From positions 1 through 22,981 of the forward strand of contig DLOX01000256.1 of NCBI GenBank assembly GCA_002478575.1: DNA of 22,981 bases, in the 5' to 3' direction. Origin of the DNA: Sphingomonadales bacterium UBA7473 (GTDB lineage Bacteria > Pseudomonadota > Alphaproteobacteria > Sphingomonadales > Sphingomonadaceae). The position numbers and the translations under genes were made by a program. The notes below the pieces were generated by a model that saw only the letters and a program-made list of their open reading frames with translations, was not told the DNA's origin and did no database searches. Below, piece by piece: positions 7,532 to 14,174 of the stretch. The first letter of the stretch is position 1. Each line of letters starts with the position of its first letter.

Positions 7532-7596
7532 TGGGTTGTAACCCAATGATTACAGAAAAGGACCATCTCTTGTGATATGGTTACAGAAAAGGACCA
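7532..7596 (-). promoter_or_regulatory. Palindrome plus two 16-bp direct repeats upstream of the winged-helix gene
   Basis: TGGGTT-GT-AACCCA lies at 7532-7545. Part of it also forms TGTAA-N8-TTACA with the adjacent repeat. The 16-mer TTACAGAAAAGGACCA occurs exactly at 7550-7565 and again at 7581-7596, a 31-bp period or about three helical turns. This is a plausible operator array 25-90 bp upstream of the TTG at 7505. No other use for the repeats is visible. Confidence 0.55.
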
Positions 7597-7805
7597 AGAA
7601 AGTTCGACTCTGCCCTGCCAAAGACTGAAGCGCTTCTGTAGGGCCAGCGACCCTTTGGCTCCACGGAAGCACCCTCCGCACATCCATTGATCCCATGCAG
7701 AAAGCGCAGCGAGCGGCTGTACCTGTCTCTTTCATTGCGCTCTTGGAACGACCCACTTAGAGACAGGACCAGCAAAGCAGAATTGCACGGGGGAAGGGGA
7801 GGCTG
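7597..7805. other. Rest of the 300-bp gene-free spacer, with a 9-bp inverted repeat
   Basis: The divergent spacer 7506-7805 has no convincing gene. Besides the repeats at 7532-7596 it holds an exact 9-bp inverted repeat, CCTGTCTCT (7722-7730) and AGAGACAGG (7759-7767), with a 28-nt gap. The second arm ends 38 bp before the serine hydrolase start, so it could form a leader hairpin or a two-site operator. Short minus-strand ORFs here have no recognisable content. Confidence 0.4.
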
Positions 7806-8909
7806 ATGAAAGTCGAGGGCCACTGCATCGGCGCATTTTCGGCGGTTCGCCGCGCCTTTGAAGAAAATTTCAAGAGCCTAGGCGAAGTTGGGGCATCGCT
7901 TGCCATCGTTCAGGATGGCGAACTGGTCGTCGATCTTTGGGGTGGTCATCGTGACGCCGAAAAAAGCGCCGATTGGAAGCGGGATAGTTTGGCGAACATC
8001 TGGTCAACCACCAAAGGGGTGACGGCCATCTGCTTTGCGATGATCGCGGAACGCGGGCTGATGCGTTATGATCAGCCCGTATCGGAGTTTTGGCCGGAGT
8101 TTGCAGCGGAAGGAAAGGCCGATATCACCATTGCCATGCTGCTTTCGCATCAGGCGGGGCTGTGCGGATTTGCGACGCCAGCGACTGTCGAAGATTTCTA
8201 CAATGCCTCGGACGCCGCAGAGCGGTTGGCCGCTCAGGCTCCATTCTGGGCTCCGGGCACGCAATCGGGCTATCATGCCATCTCAATCGGGCTGCTGGCC
8301 ACGCACCTGTTTCAGAAGATCGAAGGGCGGTCGCTGAGGGCGTTCGTTGCGGATGAACTGAGTGGCTATGACATCAGCATTGGCCTCCCCAATGACCGCG
8401 CTGATCGTGCAGCGACCATGATCGCAGCACCAGCAGCGGGCTCCAGTGATTTCATGTCTGATCTTTCGGTGGCACAATTGGCGGCCCTTGCCAATCCGCC
8501 GCTCGATCAAGCTTTGCCGAACCAACAGGCGTGGCGCGATGCTGAAATCCCGTCGGCCAATGGCTTTGCCAATGCCCAAGGGTTGGCGCGGCTCTATGGC
8601 GATTTTTTGGCCGATGGTAAGCTTGTGTCTACGGCGACAAGGCAGGCGGCGACGGGTGTTTTGATCGACAATGTGGATGCCGTATTGGGCGTGCGGACGC
8701 GCTGGGCATCCGGCTTCTTGCGTAATGTCGAAGGCGTCTACGGCCCCGGAGACGCAGCCTTTGGGCACTCCGGCTGGGGAGGGGCCTTTGCCTTTGCCGA
8801 CCCGGATCGAGGCCTCGCCATGGCCTATGTCATGAATCGCATGGGCACGGATCTGGTCGGTGATCCGCGCAACGTTGCGCTGATCAAGGCTTGTTTTGAG
8901 GTGGGGTGA
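7806..8909 (+). CDS. Serine hydrolase, class C beta-lactamase/esterase family
   Basis: 367 residues with the fold signature of the beta-lactamase-related (PF00144) hydrolases. The nucleophile motif is STTK (Ser67, Lys70), the second motif SGYHA (Tyr156) and the third HSG (321-323) in place of KTG, as in EstB-like esterases. A further family segment is LLSHQAGL (113-119). There is no signal peptide, so it is probably cytosolic and more likely an esterase or amidase than an antibiotic resistance enzyme. The RBS AGGGGAGG lies 3 nt before the ATG. The next gene overlaps or abuts its stop, so it is the first gene of a two-gene unit. The substrate is unknown. Confidence 0.88.
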   Translation: MKVEGHCIGAFSAVRRAFEENFKSLGEVGASLAIVQDGELVVDLWGGHRDAEKSADWKRDSLANIWSTTKGVTAICFAMIAERGLMRYDQPVSEFWPEFAAEGKADITIAMLLSHQAGLCGFATPATVEDFYNASDAAERLAAQAPFWAPGTQSGYHAISIGLLATHLFQKIEGRSLRAFVADELSGYDISIGLPNDRADRAATMIAAPAAGSSDFMSDLSVAQLAALANPPLDQALPNQQAWRDAEIPSANGFANAQGLARLYGDFLADGKLVSTATRQAATGVLIDNVDAVLGVRTRWASGFLRNVEGVYGPGDAAFGHSGWGGAFAFADPDRGLAMAYVMNRMGTDLVGDPRNVALIKACFEVG

Positions 8910-8911
8910 TT

Positions 8912-9292
8912 ATGGGGTGGTTTTCCTATTTGGGGCGGTTGGTTTTTCGGCTGGTTCATAGGTTTCCTCAAGAAACGCGCGATGGCTATGCGCTTATTCA
9001 CCCTCGTCGAGCCAAAGGAGAACCAATTCCCGACGATGAGAGAAGGCGCTATGTCGCACCAGATCAGCAGGTTTCCTTCGGCCTCCATCTTCTCGCACCC
9101 TTTTTGACCCATGCTTCTGTGCTTTCAATGGCCTGGGCTATCTTTCCCTTCGGCAAGCGTGAATCCATCGACCAGCCTCACGAATATGTGTTTGTAGTGC
9201 TTTTTCTTATGGCCTTTGTGTTTTTCTTCTATTGCGTTTGGAAACTCATCGATCTCAGCCAAACCATAAACACTCAAATCCATGATGAGTGA
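8912..9292 (+). CDS. Small hypothetical membrane protein
   Basis: 126 residues with no recognised family. There are two likely membrane helices: about residues 57-80 (LHLLAPFLTHASVLSMAWAIF) and about 93-115 (VFVVLFLMAFVFFFYCVW). The N-terminal part is basic and Arg-rich, so it is probably cytoplasmic. ATG 8912 is preferred, with GGGG 5 nt upstream; GTG 8906 overlaps the preceding stop as GTGA and would give two more residues. It is likely co-transcribed with the serine hydrolase. It ends 16 bp from the convergent GRDP-like gene. Confidence 0.6.
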   Translation: MGWFSYLGRLVFRLVHRFPQETRDGYALIHPRRAKGEPIPDDERRRYVAPDQQVSFGLHLLAPFLTHASVLSMAWAIFPFGKRESIDQPHEYVFVVLFLMAFVFFFYCVWKLIDLSQTINTQIHDE

Positions 9293-9308
9293 AGCGCTCA
9301 GGTGGCGG

Positions 9309-10028
9309 TCAACTGCAGCCTCCGCCGCAGCCCCCACCGCAGCCGCTGTCTGAGCCATTTGAGTCTGTGCAAATGCTAACGCTCGAACACCCGCCGTCGT
9401 TCTTGCTTCTTCTTCGGGTTCGAGACTTGAACCAGTTTATGACGCTGTACGTCATGACCGCGACACCGATTATCCAAAAAAGATTTGCCGTTCTTTCGGA
9501 AGCGGTGCAGCCGGCAAGGGCAGCCAAGGGCAAGATGGTGTAAGCCGCGTTTTTAGGGATCATCAGATATCGGCCGCTTTCTAAGCGCTGATATGTTGCG
9601 CCGAACCTCCGCTCGAGATGTGGCCAAATATCGGCGGGCGGCGTCTCTCCAAATGTTGCGCGATACGTCTCTAAGGTTTGCCGATATTGCTGTTGGTACT
9701 TGTCTTTTTCTGAGGCGCCGCCTTTGGTTGGTCCATGGTGCAGGGGGCTGCCGAGAATCTCCCCGCATAGCTCGTTCCAATAGTGGCGTGTATAAGTCAG
9801 GTGTTGATGCCAGACCTGATCGACTTCGTCTGAGGGTGTTACACCATGATCGCAGGTCTTAGCCAAGTAGAGGAAGCGCAGATATTCCTGATAGACCCTA
9901 TCCGCAAAGGGCAGTGACCAGCCATTGTCTCGTGCCAGCCGTTTTACGAAGGTCAGTTGAGCTCCATCTGACTCAATCGTCATGTTCGAAAGAGCGGTGA
10001 GCAAGTTTGGATGAGACAGCTTCTTCAT
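9309..10028 (-). CDS. GRDP-like (glycine-rich-domain family) protein with Gly/Cys tail
   Basis: 239 residues. The N-terminal ~100 residues match the GRDP-like/DUF1399 domain: AKTCDHGVTPSDEVDQVWHQHL (56-77), TRHYWNELCG and LHHGP. This family is known mostly from plant glycine-rich domain proteins, and its bacterial role is unknown. A single hydrophobic segment (about 162-199) follows, then a basic stop-transfer RTRRRSK. The last 27 residues are Gly/Ser/Cys-rich, with five cysteines ending GCGGGCGGGCS. Such tails suggest metal binding, thiol modification or a peptide precursor, but none of these is shown. ATG 10028 has AGGAG 5 nt upstream. An IscR/Rrf2-like palindrome covers the likely promoter. 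Confidence 0.78.
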   Translation of the reverse strand: MKKLSHPNLLTALSNMTIESDGAQLTFVKRLARDNGWSLPFADRVYQEYLRFLYLAKTCDHGVTPSDEVDQVWHQHLTYTRHYWNELCGEILGSPLHHGPTKGGASEKDKYQQQYRQTLETYRATFGETPPADIWPHLERRFGATYQRLESGRYLMIPKNAAYTILPLAALAGCTASERTANLFWIIGVAVMTYSVINWFKSRTRRRSKNDGGCSSVSICTDSNGSDSGCGGGCGGGCS

Positions 10029-10039
10029 GAACTCTCCTT

Positions 10040-10064
10040 ATATCCTACTATTTTAGTAGAGTAT
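10040..10064 (-). promoter_or_regulatory. IscR/Rrf2-type operator candidate
   Basis: The core CTACTATTTTAGTAG (10045-10059) is a perfect 6-bp inverted repeat around TTT. With its flanks (ATACT at one end, GGATAT at the other on the minus strand) the 25-bp site agrees at 22 of 25 positions with the E. coli type 1 IscR consensus ATASYYGACT-RWWW-YAGTCRRSTAT. It overlaps a TATACT -10-like box (10060-10065, minus) and ends 11 bp before the GRDP-like start codon, a repressor-like position. The M28-like gene on the other side is the alternative target. Confidence 0.5.
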
Positions 10065-10152
10065 AAGATTCAGTGTCGCCTTGCAAGCAGATTCTATCGC
10101 CCTAAAGATAAGGAAAGCCACTCAAATGGCTCGTTCTAGGAGAGCCTCAGCC

Positions 10153-11385
10153 ATGCCCAACCCCAATCGCCGGTCCTTCCTCGCGCTGGCCATGGCGACA
10201 ACCGTTGCTTCTGCAAGCGGCGCTTCGGCTCGCAAGCGCACTGCTGCGCCGAGTTTGGCTGATGATGTGGGGACTTATGTTGGTTTTGGGCCACATCGGG
10301 TCGGCACACCGGGGCAGCGGAAGACTGCGCGGTGGCTGAGCGGTCGCTTGGATCGCCTTGGCTTTGAGACTCGCGTTGAGCCTTTTGCGATGGAAACGAT
10401 CCTGAACCCCACCGGCAGCTTGCGGTTTGCGGGAGAAACGATTTCGGCATTCCCGCAATGGTATCCGCCCAAAGCCGCGCTGGGGAAGGCGCTCACGGCA
10501 CCGCTCAAACCTCTAAGCGAAGCGGCAGGGCAGCCTTCGCTGCGCTTTGTTGATACGCCCATTGGCTTTGCCCCCAACTGGAACAAGGGTTTGGATCAAT
10601 TGGCAGAGGAAGCGGCTGCCAAAGGGGCGCTGGCCTTGATCCTGGCGATAGATATTCCATCGGGCGATTTGTTCGTTTGCAATCAGCATAGCTCCACGCC
10701 CTTGCCGCTGCCGGTCGCTTTGGTGGCCAAGCGCGATCTTCCGCGCCTCGCGGCAGGTGCAGGGCAGGGGGCATCGCTTCGGCTGAGCGGAAAAAGCGCA
10801 ACCGTCGATGGCGCCAATGTCATTGCGACCAAGCCGGGGATCGGTCAAAGGATCATCATCTCAACGCCTTTGACGGGCTGGTTCAGCTGCGGCGGGGAGC
10901 GGGGGCCGGGGATTGCGCTGTGGCTCAGGATGGCCAAGCTGATGGCTGCATCGCCGCGTCCGGTCACGATACTGGGCACCGGAAGCCATGAGATTGGCCA
11001 TCATGGGATTGAGCATCATTTGGACGAGCATCCCATTGCGCCTGCCGATGTTGCGCTCTGGCTTCATTTTGGCGCGTCGCTTGGCGCAACCCGGCTGGAT
11101 GAAGGTGCCGGGTTTAAGTCCCCCCAATATCTTGTTGGCCTTCCCGAAACGGAAGCGCGAGCCAAGGCTGCCTTCGCCAAGCATCTGCCTTTCTATGTGG
11201 CCGGCGGCCCGCAAACCCAAGGCGAGGCAGGGCCGATCATCGCGGCGGGCCATCGCAGCTTCATGGGCATGTCAGGCATGTTCCCGGCCTTTCACACCGA
11301 GGCGGACCGAGGCGAGGCCATCGACTTTGCCAAGCTGGAAGAAATTGCCGCAGCCGCTGAGGGATTGCTCCGGCAATTTGCCTGA
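10153..11385 (+). CDS. Tat-exported M28-like peptidase, possibly inactive
   Basis: 410 residues. The Tat signal NRRSFLALAMA (Arg6-7) ends near GASA. The segment FGPHRVGTPGQRKTARWLSGRLDRLGF is the usual N-terminus of M28 zinc aminopeptidases, and FHTEADRGEAID (His381) matches their last ligand region. However, the expected HxD site reads IISTPLTGWFSCGG (235-248) and the bridging Asp region reads GERGPG. Only SHEIGHHGI (279-286) resembles the catalytic Glu segment. I infer a divergent or non-catalytic member. ATG 10153 gives a compact Tat N-region with AGGAG 10 nt upstream; ATG 10126 is the in-frame alternative. The gene ends 8 bp from the convergent DUF1993 gene. Confidence 0.75.
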   Translation: MPNPNRRSFLALAMATTVASASGASARKRTAAPSLADDVGTYVGFGPHRVGTPGQRKTARWLSGRLDRLGFETRVEPFAMETILNPTGSLRFAGETISAFPQWYPPKAALGKALTAPLKPLSEAAGQPSLRFVDTPIGFAPNWNKGLDQLAEEAAAKGALALILAIDIPSGDLFVCNQHSSTPLPLPVALVAKRDLPRLAAGAGQGASLRLSGKSATVDGANVIATKPGIGQRIIISTPLTGWFSCGGERGPGIALWLRMAKLMAASPRPVTILGTGSHEIGHHGIEHHLDEHPIAPADVALWLHFGASLGATRLDEGAGFKSPQYLVGLPETEARAKAAFAKHLPFYVAGGPQTQGEAGPIIAAGHRSFMGMSGMFPAFHTEADRGEAIDFAKLEEIAAAAEGLLRQFA

Positions 11386-11393
11386 GGGGTGAG

Positions 11394-11915
11394 TCAAGCC
11401 TTCGCCTGCAATGCCCCCAAGAAATCCATCTTCCCGATCTTCACGCCCTTGTGCCGCAGCAAGTCGTACGCGGTTGTCGCGTGGAAATAGAAATTGGGCT
11501 GCGCGAAGGAAAAGAGGAAGCCTTCGGCTGTGAAGGGGATGTTGGTCGTCTTAAATTCAAAGCGCATATCCCGGCCGACAAAGCCATTCACTTCCGCGGG
11601 ATCAAGCGCGGCCAAGAAGTCCCGGGCATGGGCGAGATAGGCGCGGAGATCATCAAACGTCTGCGGCGGCATCGCCGTTTGCGGCGTGAAGACACCCGCC
11701 CGAACGCCTTCGATCGCGCCGCGTGAATGTTCGGCACTGGCCTTCAACTGATAAGCGAGCGGCTGCATATTGTCGAAGAGCCGCGCCTGAACCAGCTCTT
11801 CCTCGGCAACGCCATGTTCCGCCATATGCGCTTCGGCTTTGTCGATCAGATGATCAAGAGAGCCGAGGATTTGCAGGAAAGAGGGGATTGTCGCGTCGTA
11901 AAGGCTGATGGTCAT
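11394..11915 (-). CDS. DUF1993 family protein
   Basis: 173 residues, cytosolic and predominantly helical. MTISLYDATIPSFLQILGSLDHLIDKAEAHMAE, followed by FDNMQPLAYQLKASAEHSRGAIEGVRAG and the C-terminal PNFYFHATTAYDLLRHKGVKIGKMDFLG, are the typical DUF1993 segments. The family has a DinB-like four-helix arrangement and no assigned reaction. ATG 11915 is chosen over the upstream in-frame start at 11948, because AGGAG lies 6 nt before it and the family begins at MTIS. It is convergent with the M28-like gene and divergent from the small lipoprotein gene. Confidence 0.85.
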   Translation of the reverse strand: MTISLYDATIPSFLQILGSLDHLIDKAEAHMAEHGVAEEELVQARLFDNMQPLAYQLKASAEHSRGAIEGVRAGVFTPQTAMPPQTFDDLRAYLAHARDFLAALDPAEVNGFVGRDMRFEFKTTNIPFTAEGFLFSFAQPNFYFHATTAYDLLRHKGVKIGKMDFLGALQAKA

Positions 11916-12013
11916 CTGTTGCTCCTCATTATTGGCTTGTTGGGCCATTCATGCCGCTGTAGCTTTCTGCAAGCAATTATATCCCCATCACTTTTCGGAA
12001 AAGGATCAATCTG

Positions 12014-12532
12014 ATGCGTCAATCTATTCTAGTTTGTGCCTTGTTGGTCTCTGCTTGCGGCCAAAGCAGCGAGACGGTGACCGTGAAAGACAGCGAAGGC
12101 AATGAACGCTCCGTTGAAGTCACTCAGAATGGCGACACGCGAACAGTGACCAGCGGCGATGGCTTGATCAAAGCCGAAGGGAAGATGGGGGGCAAGGATG
12201 CTCGCTTCCCGGCCTTTGCTCCGCAATATCCGGGATCGGAAGTGCAAGGCGTGGTAGACATGACCGCAGGCACATCAGCAACTGGTGGCATGAAGCAGAA
12301 TATCATCACACAGTCCACAAAGGACTCGCCCGAAGCCGTCGTTGCTTTTTACAAGGAGAAAGCGGCGACCAGTGGGAAGCGCGTCCAAGAAATCAAGTCA
12401 GCAACTGGCCCGATGCTGATCATCGGCGGCACGTCCATGATCGATATGGAAGCTACCGTCACCGCCATGCCTGTTCCTTCTGGTGGAACGTCGGTCAACG
12501 TGACTGTGCAGGAGAAAATGCCCCCTTCTTGA
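12014..12532 (+). CDS. Small hypothetical lipoprotein
   Basis: 172 residues. The signal peptide ends in the lipobox LVSAC (Cys15), so the mature protein should be lipid-anchored in the inner or outer membrane. The mature part is polar: TVTVKDSEGNERSVEVTQNGDTRTVT looks like beta strands, and a C-terminal section SPEAVVAFYKEKAATSGKRVQEI resembles small periplasmic proteins that end in a helix plus sheet. I do not recognise a named family. The RBS AAGGA lies about 8 nt before ATG. It runs convergently into the dehydrogenase gene with a 13-bp gap. Confidence 0.7.
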   Translation: MRQSILVCALLVSACGQSSETVTVKDSEGNERSVEVTQNGDTRTVTSGDGLIKAEGKMGGKDARFPAFAPQYPGSEVQGVVDMTAGTSATGGMKQNIITQSTKDSPEAVVAFYKEKAATSGKRVQEIKSATGPMLIIGGTSMIDMEATVTAMPVPSGGTSVNVTVQEKMPPS

Positions 12533-12545
12533 AGGCTTAGGCAGG

Positions 12546-13994
12546 CTAAACCATGAAAATGTCGCCATCAAAATCGACGATAAAGAGGTTCCCGGCAGCA
12601 TCTTCTCCAAAGGACACAATTTGGTTGATCGTGCCTTCATTGGGCGCGAAATCTTCGTTGCGCCGTTCATAGCTGTTGGAAGACAGCGTCTGGCCATCGA
12701 CGAGTGAAGCGAAAGGCACGCTCCAGATATTGCCGCGCACAAAATCCGCGAAGACATAGCGATCACGAAGGGACGTGACGGGCCCACGATAGACATATCC
12801 GCCGGTGACGGAATTGCCTTGTCTGGGGCCAGTGCCATGTCGATATTCGGTAACGGGCGCGGTGAGGCCACTTGGCGCTGTGCCGTTGAAGGCCTGAGTT
12901 CCCTCCAGAAAGCGCCAGCCGAAATTGCGTCCGGGCTGGTTGGTCGCCACCATGTCAATTTCCTCTATCGCGCCTTGGCCAACGTCTCCGATCAAAAGAG
13001 TGCTGCCAAAAAATGAGGCGCGGAAAGGGTTTCTCAGGCCCAAGGCGAAAATCCATGGGTCGCCGCCACCGGAGGCAAACGGGTTGCCGGGGGCAGGCGT
13101 GTAGCTTGAGGCGCCCACGGCTATCCGCAAAATTTTGCCCAGCCTGACATTGGTATTCTGTGCATTATTCCCGGGACCTCCGCCTCCGCCGCCGTCGCCA
13201 ATTCCGACATAGGCGTGTCCATCGGGGCCAAAGCCGATCCAGCCGCCATTATGGTTGCTGAAATCGGGATGCGGGGTGCGCAGCACATTGAGGTAAGAGG
13301 TCGATGATTGCGGAAGGCCAAGCGTGTATTCCCGGACCTCAACGGCACCATCGGGCGCAGTCGCCACCGCCAAGACTTTGCGGGAAGTGGCATGATCGGG
13401 AAGGGGGGCAAGGCCAAGCAGCCCTCGCTCTCCATCAGTCGAAAGATTGCCGACGCTCAAGACTTGGCTGCGCGCTCCCGTGGCAGGATTGAACAGATGA
13501 ACGCCGCCTTGCTTTTCAACGACATAGACGCGGCTGTCCCCGGGAATGGCAGACACAAACAGTGGCTGTGAAAAACCCGTTGCGACGCGGCGAACAGCAA
13601 TGCCTTCCTTGCTGTTGCTGACCGTGATGTTGACTGTCTGATCGACCGTGCTGCGTCCGTCGCTGGCTCTCACTTGCACCGCATAGACATTGTCTCCATC
13701 GGCATCCGTGGCGAGATCAAAATCGGGGGCGGTCGTAAAGCTGAGCGCTCCAGCACCAGTGATTGCAAAGCGTGCCGCATCTGCTCCGCCGGAAATGGTG
13801 AAGGTCAGGGCATCTCCATCAGGGTCGGAGGCCGCGGCTTGATAGGCGGTCGTTGCATTTTCGGTGACGGTTGCGGTTTGTGCCGAGGTGAAGGTCGGCG
13901 CACCATTGGGGCGCGGAGGCGTATCAACGCTACCCCCTCCACCGCCGCATGAAGCGAGCAGGATGAGGCCGGATATGGCGAAGGGCGAACGCAT
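12546..13994 (-). CDS. Lipoprotein with cadherin-like domain and PQQ-type sugar dehydrogenase propeller
   Basis: 482 residues. A lipobox (LLASC, Cys16) is followed by a Gly linker. Residues about 30-128 form a cadherin-like repeat (APTFTSAQTATVTENAT, ASDPDGDALTFTISGG, DFDLATDADGDNVY). Residues about 133-480 are a GSDH/sorbosone dehydrogenase-type beta-propeller: SNHNGGWIGFGPDGHAYVGIGDGG carries the His (248) equivalent to the catalytic His of soluble glucose dehydrogenase, and LRNPFRASF and NFGWRFLEG follow. Family members oxidise aldose sugars with PQQ. Whether this one binds PQQ, and which sugar it uses, cannot be told here. The start codon has only a poor RBS. Confidence 0.82.
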   Translation of the reverse strand: MRSPFAISGLILLASCGGGGGSVDTPPRPNGAPTFTSAQTATVTENATTAYQAAASDPDGDALTFTISGGADAARFAITGAGALSFTTAPDFDLATDADGDNVYAVQVRASDGRSTVDQTVNITVSNSKEGIAVRRVATGFSQPLFVSAIPGDSRVYVVEKQGGVHLFNPATGARSQVLSVGNLSTDGERGLLGLAPLPDHATSRKVLAVATAPDGAVEVREYTLGLPQSSTSYLNVLRTPHPDFSNHNGGWIGFGPDGHAYVGIGDGGGGGGPGNNAQNTNVRLGKILRIAVGASSYTPAPGNPFASGGGDPWIFALGLRNPFRASFFGSTLLIGDVGQGAIEEIDMVATNQPGRNFGWRFLEGTQAFNGTAPSGLTAPVTEYRHGTGPRQGNSVTGGYVYRGPVTSLRDRYVFADFVRGNIWSVPFASLVDGQTLSSNSYERRNEDFAPNEGTINQIVSFGEDAAGNLFIVDFDGDIFMV

Positions 13995-14174
13995 GAGTGA
14001 AGGCTATTTTGGCTTTCCGATCTTGTCGAGCCAATCGCCTGAAATGTGCTCCCAATTCGGTCGATATGCGGTGAGTGTGGCAGAAAATAAGTCCAATCTT
14101 TCTGGGGCCTTAAGTCCATCTCATCGGCAAAAAGCTTAACAGCATCGCAACCATTGCCTGCTAAGTGGCGAAGC

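Noticed and set aside
7550..7596. Direct repeats considered as a CRISPR array
   Set aside because: Only two copies of 16 bp with a 15-bp spacer, and no cas genes. A pair of regulatory sites fits better.
7806..8909. Serine hydrolase as an antibiotic resistance beta-lactamase
   Set aside because: No signal peptide, and HSG in place of KTG. This pattern is usual for esterases of the same fold.
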